Assembly: GCA_018697195.1 (NCBI GenBank)
Contig: CM031878.1
Coordinates: 35,228,366-35,292,365, forward strand
Direction of reading: 5' to 3'
DNA length: 64,000 nucleotides
DNA from: Certhia americana
Lineage: Eukaryota; Chordata; Aves; Passeriformes; Certhiidae
Shown here: positions 50,134 through 58,239 of the stretch, one piece after another
Position numbering within the stretch: the stretch's first letter is position 1
How the letters are laid out: each line of letters starts with the position of its first letter
Made by a program: the position numbers and the translations under genes
Notes under the pieces: model-generated
The model's database searches: none
Seen by the model: only the letters and a program-made list of their open reading frames with translations
What the model was told of the DNA's origin: nothing

Positions 50134-51910
50134 TTAAGCTAGTTGTCTTTGTTCTGAAAGCATAACATCAATTCTGCTCAAGCAGGCTTTAACAAATTGA
50201 GCTAACTTGTTAAGAAAACAAGGACCAAACATGGGCAAAAGTATGATAACGATAACTGGTCCCATTAAAGTGGAAATAAGGGTAGCAATCCAAGGGGACT
50301 GGCTAAAAAGAGAGTCAAACCAGTTTTGCTGACAGTTCTTGGCTACGATGTTCCAGCCTTTCTCGGAGCTCGGCCATGGATTTTCTAATTGCTCCGGAGT
50401 GGTTGACATCGGTGCAGCACTCTTCGTTAAGGGCAATGCACAGACCTCCTTGTTCCATAAGTAGGATGTCTACACCTCGTCTATTCTGCATCACCATTTC
50501 GGAAAGGGAGAAAAGGGACTCTGCTAGGTCAGAGATAGTCTTTTGAGACCTTTTGAGTAGGTCTTCATCGATGGTCATCTGTAACTGCGTCAGGCTTTGC
50601 TTTTGAGACACCAGTGCGAAACACCTGTTGCCGTGCCTGCTGCTCCTAAACTTAAGAGCACAGCAAGGCTGATGGTGGTCACCAACTCTCGTTTTTGTCG
50701 TGGGAGACTTCCTCCAAAGTGCCGGAGTACTTCATCATCAGAGCGGTACAGGATCCTAGGGATGATAACAACTTGGACACAAAAATCGTGAGCTTCATTA
50801 AAATCTTTGATGGAAAGGCATGGGGTAATATCTGTGGAGTTGCAGGCCCATATCCCTGAAGCTGCAGGGACTGCCCAGGACTGTGTCTTGTCTAAAGTGG
50901 CAGAGGATTTACAAATTTGTTTGTGTTGTTGTATTAACCGCCAGTTGCCTATGCAGACTCTTTGGCCAGGAACTTGCTCTAATGTGATTCCCTTGTGGGG
51001 GGTGTCCCACAAACATTGCTTGGGACTACTCTCTTTAGAGTAACTGTTAAGTGCCACACCCTCGTAAAAGGGTGGTTTTGCACCATAGCAAAGCCAACAG
51101 GAGTCGGTAAGATTTGGTTGTGATGCATTCAAAGATAGAAATGCAGCGTCTAGCATGCGGTAGAATAACTTGTAAGGGGACACTTCAAATGCTTTGTGAA
51201 CAAGCAGTGAGCTAGCATTGTTAATAGGCCTTGACGTGGTACTGGCAAGGGTAGCTGCTAGGGTGTTGCTCACATCTTTGTGCTTTTGGATTATAGCTTT
51301 ATTAGGCCCAATGATGGTGTGGTGCTGTGGAGGGACTCTAACGATCTGAACAACTGTGCCTGTGTCTTTTCCTACCTGATTGTAACCAAATACTGACCAC
51401 ATTCTGCCAACCGACCAGCTTGCGTCTTGAGGTTGCAGAACTGTTACCTTTAGGTGGGTACAGGTTCCCACATTCATATACACTCCGTCTATGGCATGGG
51501 TAGGCAGTTTACAATTCTGTGGCCAGTGACTTACTTCCAGGAAATCATCTCTTTTAACAGGTGTCCACCGGTTGCTAGTTACGATGGTTTCACAGCCCCA
51601 GTACCTACAAAACCAATAGCCGGGATAATTGCAATAGCTTTTCCCGGGGTTGGAACCAGGGCACCAGTGTGTTCCGTGACCAACTGAGGTGATGGGCTTC
51701 CCACTCTCCCATGGCCAAATATGTCACTTACGTGGATGACGAAGCTAGGAGTGTTGGATATAATTTGTGCTATTACTTTACTGTTGGTAGGGTTGCAGAA
51801 TATCCAGGTACAGGGCTGATGAGGATGGGCATTTGGCTTCGTTTGTCCTATGGGAGGTAAACTTAGGAGCAGAAGAAGGCAAAGGCACAGACGTTGTCAC
51901 AGGGTTGTCG
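50134..51910 (-). pseudogene. env: env, gammaretrovirus-type envelope glycoprotein, inactivated
   Basis: It encodes the surface (SU) and transmembrane (TM) subunits that mediate receptor binding and fusion. Visible on the minus strand: a hydrophobic leader (LCLCLLLLLSLPP, about 51,850-51,890); a Cys/Trp-rich SU N-terminal part with YWGCETIVT (near 51,600); the CWLC motif (51,088-51,099); a furin-type site RQKR (50,689-50,700); a hydrophobic fusion-peptide region; then a QNRRG-initiated immunosuppressive-type region ending in CX6CC (50,414-50,488); a membrane span (about 50,215-50,292) and a short cytoplasmic tail. CWLC plus CX6CC is the covalently linked gamma-type arrangement. Breaks: an in-frame TGA before the leader (51,897-51,899), a frame change near 51,720, another near 50,600 just after the fusion peptide, and a third between about 50,330 and 50,420. 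The initiator is unclear and may be supplied by splicing from the gag leader. Confidence 0.88.
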
Positions 51911-51951
51911 GTATCTGTTCTGCAGGCGGGACGCGAGGCTGGTGAAAGGGA

Positions 51952-52790
51952 CTACAGCGGTAGACCTGTCAAAAGAAACTCAGAGGTTTCATTAGTTTTG
52001 TTATGTAGCACAGGCTTTATTGATTTTAAAGGACACCACTTAATGATATTATCTTTTTCAACTGCTGCATACCCTCGACCGGTCACAACTAGCTTCCATC
52101 CTGCTTCCCATTCTGACAGGTGGACCCTCCTGACAGCCTCTGTGACCCAGTGCTTTTGGGAAGGAGCTTGTGTTTGATCTCCCCTAGGGACTTGGTTTAA
52201 TGCTAGCAGGGCGGTAGCTAACAAGCGTGGCTGTGCTGGTGGGGGAATACCATTGGTGAACCCTTCTGCTTTGGCTACGGTTTCTAGCTTGGATTTTAGA
52301 GTCTGATTTGCTGTTTCTACTATGGCCTGTCCTGTGCTGTTATATGGGATACCTTGCTTTAGGGTGATGTTCCTCTTGGCGGCAAACTCCTGAACCGACT
52401 TGGAGATAGAACTTGTGCCATTGTCTGTCTTAATTTGCTTTCGGATGCCAAGCCATGCCATGGCAGTCAACCAATGTTGGATTGCTGCTTTGGAGTTTGT
52501 TTTAGCATGCTGGGTCGCAACAATCATGCCACTGTATGTGTCAACAGTCACAGTGAGCCAGGCTCTGGGCTTTAGCAGTTGGCAAGGGTTAAATCTGTTT
52601 GCCAGATCTCTGAGGCTTTAAGACCTCTAGGGTTGACTCCACTAGACCACAGAGGAGCTTTTTGGCAATGGGGACAGGTGCCCACTATGTGTTTGGCGTC
52701 TGATATGGGGATGTCACACTTCTTAGCGAGTGCCTTGGCTCCAACATGAAGTGACCCGTGTAGTTGTCGTGCTTCTTGCAAGGTCCGAAG
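51952..52790 (-). pseudogene. pol: pol, integrase domain, frameshifted
   Basis: This part of pol catalyses insertion of viral DNA. The N-terminal zinc-binding HHCC motif is present (HGSLH ... CPHC, 52,664-52,760). The catalytic core keeps all three acidic residues: D in WQTD (52,593-52,595), D in IKTDNG (52,423-52,425) and E in IVETAN (52,315-52,317). The last two are separated by 35 residues, the standard D,D35E spacing. The C-terminal region with GWKLVVTGRGYAAV follows, and the frame stops at 51,952. A one-base loss near 52,572-52,590 shifts frame between the first Asp and the rest, so the domain is broken although its active-site residues survive. Confidence 0.9.
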
Positions 52791-52971
52791 TCCTTTTGCT
52801 GTGGCATCGGCTTTGTCGTTTCCAGTCTGAAAAAATCCTTTGACGGGATTGTGGCTGTTGACATGTATGACAGACACAGTGCCTTGATGCGAGGAAAGTG
52901 CTTCAATCATGAATAGCAGCAGGAGATGTTGAAATGCCTGGACTGGACATTGCTTGACAAAGTCTGGTGAT

Positions 52972-52977
52972 GAACAT
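52972..52977. repeat. Target-site duplication of nested LTR, left copy
   Basis: GAACAT, identical to 53,674-53,679 on the other side of the nested LTR. Confidence 0.88.
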
Positions 52978-53673
52978 TGACGCGTTCCACTGGAGTCCAG
53001 CTAGCTCAGGGGGTCACTCCGGCGCCACGCTGGGAGTGGGGAACCGCCATGGCAGTGTCAGCACCAGTGGCGGAACCTGATGAGCCGAGCGCTCAACGGT
53101 GGTCAAGGATGTCAGCCACGACAGGGTCCAGGTGAAGGAGTAAGGGGAGGCCACTCCTTGGTGAGGTTCCAACAGCTCTTTATTGGAGGCGACGCAGCCA
53201 AAGGGGACACCAGAGGAAGCAACCCCAAGCACAGCAGGTTTTATACAAAGTTACACAGGGGGGTGGACACAAATACACAACCAGTCACAGGATTTTGGGG
53301 GAGAAGTAAAGGGATCACCCCAGGGTTCCTGGGCCAACAGGGTAAAGGGGGAGGAGAAGGGAAATCACATGCCCCAATGGGGCATTGAGTAAAGGGTGAC
53401 ACCCAGGAACACCCAGGGGGTGGAACACATTGGGATTGGATGGGGGAAGGATTGACAGGGAAGGTACTGGAACAAGGGGTAGGGCTAGGAGGATTGACAG
53501 GGAAGGTACTGGAATGGGAGGCGGGGAAATTCCATGTAGGCTACAGACTGGGGAGGATACAATGTTGGGACAAACCAACTTAGGAAGAAAAACAGGGGAA
53601 CATAGAACGAACCATATAACAATATAAGCATTAAACATTAGATAACAAATAGAAATAAACACTGGCCGCAACA
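52978..53673 (-). mobile_element. Solo LTR of a second retrovirus nested in RNase H
   Basis: 696 bp with TG...CA ends (minus strand TGTTGCGGCC ... GCGTCA) and a perfect 6-bp duplication GAACAT. Minus orientation is given by TATAAAA (53,239-53,245) upstream of AATAAA (53,179-53,184), leaving a U3 of about 430 bp. No internal retroviral sequence remains, so the element collapsed by recombination between its own LTRs. The sequence is unrelated to the 274-bp host LTR. It shares style and short words (GGTTCCA, CCAATGGGG) with 60,690-61,080. The 167-codon minus frame at 53,315-53,818 runs across its edge and is not a gene. Confidence 0.9.
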
Positions 53674-53679
53674 GAACAT
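53674..53679. repeat. Target-site duplication of nested LTR, right copy
   Basis: GAACAT. On the coding strand this is ATGTTC, part of the RNase H reading frame. Confidence 0.88.
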
Positions 53680-54250
53680 GGAGTCGGTGACGATGTTGAG
53701 ATGCTTGGTTTGGAACAATCCACATGTTAACACCACAGCAGAACTGAAGTTCTGAAGCTGAACTGAAAGCGATTTGTCCGTCATTTTGACTCACTGCCAT
53801 TGATCTGGTGTTTGCCACATGACGGCTGCAGTAGAGGTAGTTAAGGACACGTCGGTGAACACGGTTTGTCCTGGTAGTGGTCAGTCTTTAACTTTCTGTG
53901 GGAGGTCAATGTCTATTATTGCTAGCAGCTGGGTCCAGGGGGGTTTCACTGTGTAACAAAGCTCTCCTGCAAAACCGAAAAGGGCTAAGGCCAGGTGTTC
54001 TGAGATTGCTACTGACGATGTTGGGATTTGTTTTCCGAAAGGTAGGTATATTTTTGCAGGTTTGAGGCCTAAGTGACTCAGGGCGAGTTTCCTGCCCTTC
54101 ACAATCAGGTTTCCGAGGCATTCTACTCCTGGAGTAAAGGCACGTAAAGTTCTTCTGACAACTACCCACTGTATTGGCTTGGCTGTGTCAGGAGGTCCTT
54201 GTGCTAGTGCTCCTACTCCCCCTTCCTTGGTAAAGTGTACATACAAGTCC

Positions 54251-55229
54251 AGCGACAGGCTTGGGTTCCATCTGGAGAGAACTGCTGTGGACAGCTGTTC
54301 GATGAAATCGAGTCAGCGAGCAGCTTCTTCTGAGAAGGTCTTTTGTTCCCATGGATGCTTGCCTTTAAGGAGGTCGTACAGCGGGGATATGATTTCTGGG
54401 ACATGATTTCTGGACATTACGCAGCCACTGCAAAGAGCCCACCATTTGCTGTGTGTCGTAGAGTGTTTTAATGTCACAGTGAATCTTGACTGTTGGAGGA
54501 GTCACGTAGGAGTCATAGATTTTTACACCTAGGAACGTGACAGAAGGACCCTTTTTTATTTTAGCTTCGGCTATTTCGAAGCCGTTGTTTTTTAAGACTT
54601 CAGAGTTTGTTGACACTAGGTTGCCCATATGGCTTGGCGTTGGAGCGGCAACAAGGATGTTGTCCATGTATTGGATGATGGTAGCTTCAGGGTTCACGGA
54701 TCGAATGGGAGCTAGGGCTCAGCTCACAACAATTTGACAGATGGTAGGAGAATTTATCATTCCTTGGGGAAGAACTTTTCAGTGGAACCGTAAGTTGGGC
54801 TGCTGACCATTGGGGAACACAACCGAGAAGGCAAACCGCTCTTTATCTTGTTTGTGTAGGGGTATGGAGAAGAAACAGTCTTTGATATCAAGCACTGCAC
54901 ATGGCTGGTTTGTTGGAATGAAGGAGTTACCAGGTAGTCGTGTCTGCACTGGACCCATGGGTTGGATCTTTTTGTTAATGGCGCGCAAGTCATGGAGCAG
55001 ACGAAAGCCTTCACCACTGCGTTTTGGTATAACAAATACGGGTGTATTCCACGGGGAGGTAGATGGCTCAATGTACCCTTTTTTCCAATTCTCGCTGGAG
55101 CAACTGAAGAAGGATTGACATTCGAGGCTCAGGGATGGGCCACTGCTCGACTTACACTGGGTCAGATGACTTCCAAGTTAGTTTGATTGGAGGTGGTGGG
55201 TACGCTGCAGTGGCCCTTAGCATAAATTT
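54251..55229 (-). pseudogene. pol: pol, reverse transcriptase domain, inactivated
   Basis: Entered by -1 slippage at 55,223-55,229. The RT finger region starts PPPPIKLTWKSSDPV. Then come the SPWNTPVFVIPK block, FRLLHDLRAINKK, the AVLDIKDCFFSIPL block carrying the first catalytic Asp, and KVLPQGM. The active-site box reads YMDN (54,659-54,670) where YMDD is expected, so its second Asp is Asn. Then VTFLGVKI and QMVGSLQWLRN. Breaks: TAA at 55,152-55,154 (at an expected Trp), a one-base gain in the A run 55,079-55,084, TGA at 54,779-54,781 (replacing the conserved Trp before KVLPQG) and TGA at 54,719-54,721. The style is closest to alpharetroviral RT. Confidence 0.9.
55223..55229 (-). promoter_or_regulatory. 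pro-pol -1 frameshift site (A AAT TTA)
   Basis: The heptamer AAATTTA is read in the pro frame as ..A AAT TTA, followed by TGC TAA. Slipping back one base opens the frame that begins RT. Phase, heptamer and immediate downstream stop all match a programmed -1 site. The same heptamer is used at the alpharetroviral gag-pol junction. Confidence 0.85.
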
Positions 55230-55806
55230 GTCACTCTGACTTCCAGCAGGGCTAGAGCATCTCTCCCGAACAAGGGTGGACACCCTGACAGAATGTATGG
55301 GTGAAGGGTGATAGTTCTCCCTGGGCCTTTCTCAGTGCAAAGTGTGAACGCTATGTGCTGTGTGCTTTTTTGGGCTCAGGATTGTCCTCCAACTCCGCTT
55401 ACCGCAGGGGCTTCTTCTATTTTCCACTGTGAAGGTCAGTGTAGGTCTGGGATGACAGTGACTTCGGATCCCGTATTGACCCAAAAGGGAAGACAAATGA
55501 TGGGGATATCAGGGCTGTTGTGAAGGCGGCAAGTTACCCACACTATCAGTGGGTGCTTGCCTACCTTTATGGCTTTGGCCACCCAGGGGTCTCGCTCTTG
55601 CGCTTTCATGGCCATGGCCACCCAGGGGCCTCGCCCCCATGGGGTCGTTGTTGGTATTCCTGGGGGTCTGATGGGTCTGGCTGAGCAATTGGTTGGGTCA
55701 TAAGGTTGGTTACTCCTTGAGAGAACAGTGGCAGCGAGGGCTGTTGCGCCATAGGCGTAGTTGATCCTTGTGGGAGCGTAGGCTGGGCCATAAAGCTGGT
55801 TGCTTC

Positions 55807-57877
55807 TCAGAAAGGCAATGGGTTCAGGAGCTGGTTGCCCCATGCAGGGTTCTCGTAGTTGGGCTGCTGGGTATGCCAACTGGGAGGACGCTGCACACAG
55901 CCCGTCCGCTGCCTCCCCCGCCCGTTTCCCTGTTTTTTGCTTCTGCACTCACTGGCGATGTGTCCCTTTTTTCCACAAGCCCAGCATGGTCCTCTTGGCC
56001 GGCCTTGAGATGGGGGGCCAGGCGGTGTCGGTTGGTTGTGGTTGTGATAGCTTTGAACAGCTATTACTTCAGCTACAGCAGCGCTCACTGCAGCTGGAAT
56101 TGGGGCTAGGGTGGCACCTAGTGCAGCTTGAACTGGGGCCAGGTTTTCCTCTCTTGCTACATGTTTGATCATTGCTGTGATACTGGTGCCAGGTGGCACT
56201 GAGCGCAGGATCTCTTTAGTGGCCTGATTGCACTGTTGTCACAGGCAGCCCGCAATGACTGGACTTTTGGCTTCTGCTGGTAGGTCAGAAGCATCTATAG
56301 CAGCTTGAAGGCGGTCTACGAATTGAGTAAAGCTTTCGCTTTCACTCTGTTTAATAGTAGACCATGGGGTTGGCTTGGCTACTATTCTGCAAGTGGTGCA
56401 GATAGCTTCTCTGGCAGCATGGGTTGTAGCTGCAACTTCTGGGGCTCGTAGACCTTGGGCTTGCACCTGAGGACTAACCATATTTGGATCTTTGCCCATC
56501 AGCCGTTGTAAGCTGGAGTTGTGCAGCGGGTGGTTAACTCCAGTGACTTCGGCGAGCATATTTAAACAGTTGTCTTCCCATTCCTGTTTAAACACTATTA
56601 TTCCCGCACTGTCAAAAATCGTCCTGCAGGTCTGTTTAATATCAAAAGGGAGCATGTCGTCATTGCCGAAAATTCCATCAATCATAGTGGAAACCATCGT
56701 GGAATTTATTCCCTTTTCGGCAATTGCTTTAATGACTGCTTGCACGTCTTTGGGGTTTACTGGGGAATAAGCTGGTGGATCGTTGTTTATTCTTCTGACT
56801 GGGAATGCTAGCGCTGCGGATGGAGCCAAGTCAGCACACACCCTCTGGATTTCTTTCCAGTCCGTAAGCGGCATAGGTTTTTGTAAGCTTTCCTTGACCG
56901 TGCATGATGCAGGCAGTCTGGTAGGTTTGGTAAAAGCCGCTGCTGTTCTTTCCCTATCCGAATCAGAATCTGAGCTAGATGAGTACCACGTTGTATTCCA
57001 CACGTGCCACTGCCACCGGTCATCGGCGCTATCGTCCGACTCAGAGGCGGAAGTCAAATGATAAGAGACTTCTGGGCTGGGGTGTCTTTTAGCTGGGTTT
57101 CGCCCTCTCTCCCTCCCATGGGCGGGTTTCTTCCCTCCCCTTCTCTGCCTCCCTTCTGGGGAGCTTCTTTCTTTATAAGGGAATGTTCTAGGGTGCGCTC
57201 CCTGATTGGGCCTTGGGGTCTCCTCCCTTCCGCCGATCACACTCTCCCGGCGAAGGCAGCGACTGTTCGCCCCGCTCTTCTCCCTCCTGCCCGGCGGCAT
57301 TTTGTGGCACGTATGGTGGCGGTCTTTCCCAAACTTCCTTAGGGCCCTCACTGTCAAAATCGTCCCCAAGCTCACAAACGGTATCACCTTCTAGCTGTTG
57401 GCCCTGTTTAACGGTTAAATCGGGAGTAGGACTGAGGGACCGAGACCGCGACCAGGAGCAGTCTTTAACTTCAGGCGGCAGGTCGGAATCCGCAGGGCAA
57501 ACACTGAACGCAGTTTGCGTAGTAACTCCCACCCCCACTTTCGGCATGACTTTCAAGTAACTCTGCGCTGCTTTCCAAGTTTCTTGCTCTATTAATGCTT
57601 TTTGTAGCGCTTGTGTAACCCTCCCCCAGCTTTTAAGGCACTTGCTAGATCCAGAGGACATCACCTCGTCTGCAAGCACTCTAGTGCACTTGTTCCAACA
57701 CTCTGAATGCAGAATGTCTATGGGACGATCAATGGCACATAATTTCAACAAGCACATAACCGCGCATTCAAAGTCCTTTACTTTACATGCAGTTCCAGAA
57801 CTACCTTGCTGAGAGCATCCATCTCGGTGGTACAGGAGCATCCTCCCCGCCGCAGTCAGTCCTGCTGCTCTGGCCAT
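55807..57877 (-). pseudogene. gag: gag, capsid polyprotein, inactivated
   Basis: Structural precursor. An N-terminal MA region with a Cys-rich helical section (ACKVKDFECAVMCLLKLCAI; SWGRVTQALQKAL) is open to 57,188. It carries a late-domain motif PPPY (57,311-57,322). A frame change between about 57,311 and 57,188 moves to the frame open from 57,387. This holds a Ser/Asp-rich linker, the capsid (PLTDWKEIQRVCADLAP onward) and the major homology region (QSESESFTQFVDRLQ, about 56,289-56,349). A TGA at 56,239-56,241 interrupts the capsid C-terminus. NC has one CX2CX4HX4C knuckle (55,945-55,986), against two in typical alpharetroviruses. Stop at 55,807-55,809. The start at 57,877 is the first ATG downstream of the LTR in the MA frame; 57,841 is an alternative. 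Confidence 0.88.
55924..55930 (-). promoter_or_regulatory. gag-pro -1 frameshift site (G GGA AAC) with downstream stem
   Basis: The heptamer GGGAAAC is in gag phase (codons GGA AAC). The -1 frame is the pro frame, which is closed upstream by a stop at 55,949-55,951. Shortly downstream, GGGAGG pairs with CCTCCC and an inner GGACG pairs with CGTCC, giving a stable hairpin. This is the expected stimulatory element and lies directly after the zinc knuckle. Confidence 0.85.
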
Positions 57878-57938
57878 CTCTCCTTGTCCAGCGCGAATCC
57901 CATTGCCCCGTCGCACGCACCCATGTGTCGGGGGCAGT

Positions 57939-57956
57939 TCCTGGATTTCAGCACCA
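57939..57956 (-). other. Primer-binding site, tRNA-Phe-like
   Basis: Three bases inside the 5' LTR, the minus strand reads TGGTGCTGAAATCCAGGA. Compared with the expected complement of the tRNA-Phe 3' end it differs at about 3 of 18 positions, and all are C-to-T or G-to-A transitions. tRNA-Trp, the alpharetroviral primer, fits worse. Confidence 0.65.
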
Positions 57957-57959
57957 CTG

Positions 57960-58233
57960 TGTTGCCTCGTAAAAGACAGGGCAATCCGCTTCAAGAGGGA
58001 CACATCAGTAAATGTACAGACCAATTGGGCAAGTCACTCACAACACCAATGTGGTGGGTGGCAAAATGCGCTTATTTGCTGCATGCGCTTTCTTATATAA
58101 CCGCACTGCGCTTGCGTCACTGCTGCAATGTCACTTGCCACCATTCTATTAGCCAATGTCATTGGAGAGGATGGGTCCCTATCTTTCCCGTACATCACGA
58201 GATCTTCCGATCGGGCTTCCCTACTTAACCACA
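57960..58233 (-). repeat. 5' LTR of provirus
   Basis: 274 bp with the same ends as the 3' copy. It carries the proviral promoter: TATA box TATATAAG at 58,092-58,099 and CCAAT-type words upstream on the minus strand. AATAAG lies at 58,071-58,076, only about 16 bases downstream of the TATA box, implying a very short R as in alpharetroviruses. Confidence 0.95.
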
Positions 58234-58239
58234 ACAACC
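58234..58239. repeat. Target-site duplication of provirus, right copy
   Basis: ACAACC, matching 49,695-49,700. Confidence 0.9.

Larger units (their letters stand above)
52791..54250 (-). pseudogene. pol: pol, RT connection and RNase H, interrupted by a nested LTR
   Basis: The connection segment is open at 53,881-54,246. RNase H begins with QTVFTDVS (first acidic residue, about 53,850), includes IVTDSMF (53,674-53,694) and, beyond the insertion, HVNSHNPVKGFFQTGNDKAD (about 52,800-52,856), which holds the C-terminal His/Asp region. Breaks: a TGA at 53,881-53,883, a TGA at 53,791-53,793, the 702-bp insertion between 52,972 and 53,673, and a one-base frame change between 52,971 and 52,910. With the inserted LTR and one duplicated target ignored, the reading frame continues for about 20 codons across the junction. 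This confirms the insertion point. Confidence 0.85.
55217..55948 (-). pseudogene. pro: pro, retroviral aspartic protease, inactivated
   Basis: A separate frame, -1 relative to gag. It has a long Pro/Ala-rich N-terminal section (repeats such as SNQLYGP/SNQPYDP, and duplicated WVAxAxK segments at 55,560-55,630). The protease core follows. Its active-site triad reads NTGS (55,466-55,477) where DTG is invariant, so the catalytic Asp is replaced by Asn. The C-terminal FGRDAL block (about 55,265-55,285) matches the conserved GRD helix. In-frame TGA codons at 55,436-55,438 and 55,376-55,378 both lie where Trp is plausible. The terminal TAA at 55,217-55,219 lies just after the slippery site and is probably the authentic pro stop. 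Placement in its own frame is betaretrovirus-like. Confidence 0.85.
49701..58233 (-). mobile_element. Endogenous retrovirus, recombinant alpha/beta-like gag-pol with gamma-type env (TgERV-F-like), minus strand
   Basis: A near-complete provirus read on the minus strand: 5' LTR (57,960-58,233), primer-binding site, gag, pro, pol, env, polypurine tract and 3' LTR (49,701-49,974), flanked by a perfect 6-bp duplication. The span is 8,533 bp, of which 702 bp is a later insertion (a nested solo LTR plus its duplicated target). Gag, pro and pol are in successive -1 frames as in betaretroviruses. Pol and the MA/CA style resemble alpharetroviruses, and Env is gammaretroviral in type. From memory, the zebra-finch family TgERV-F combines these same properties. 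Every gene carries disabling changes, so it cannot encode a working virus. LTR-LTR differences, about 9 of 274 by eye, indicate an integration of moderate age. Confidence 0.93.

Noticed and set aside
50134..50436. A separate small accessory gene downstream of env
   Set aside because: Its C-terminal half is the Env membrane span and tail in a shifted frame, so it belongs to env.
51833..52177. Plus-strand 114-codon frame within the provirus
   Set aside because: Antisense to the integrase end and env leader, with no domain signature.
53315..53818. Minus 167-codon proline/leucine-rich frame
   Set aside because: It spans the edge of the nested LTR and runs mostly through its U3. It is not a viral or host gene.
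55932..55938. AAAAAAC as the gag-pro slippery site
   Set aside because: It is in the wrong phase relative to gag (codons are AAA AAA CAG). GGGAAAC a few bases downstream is in the right phase.
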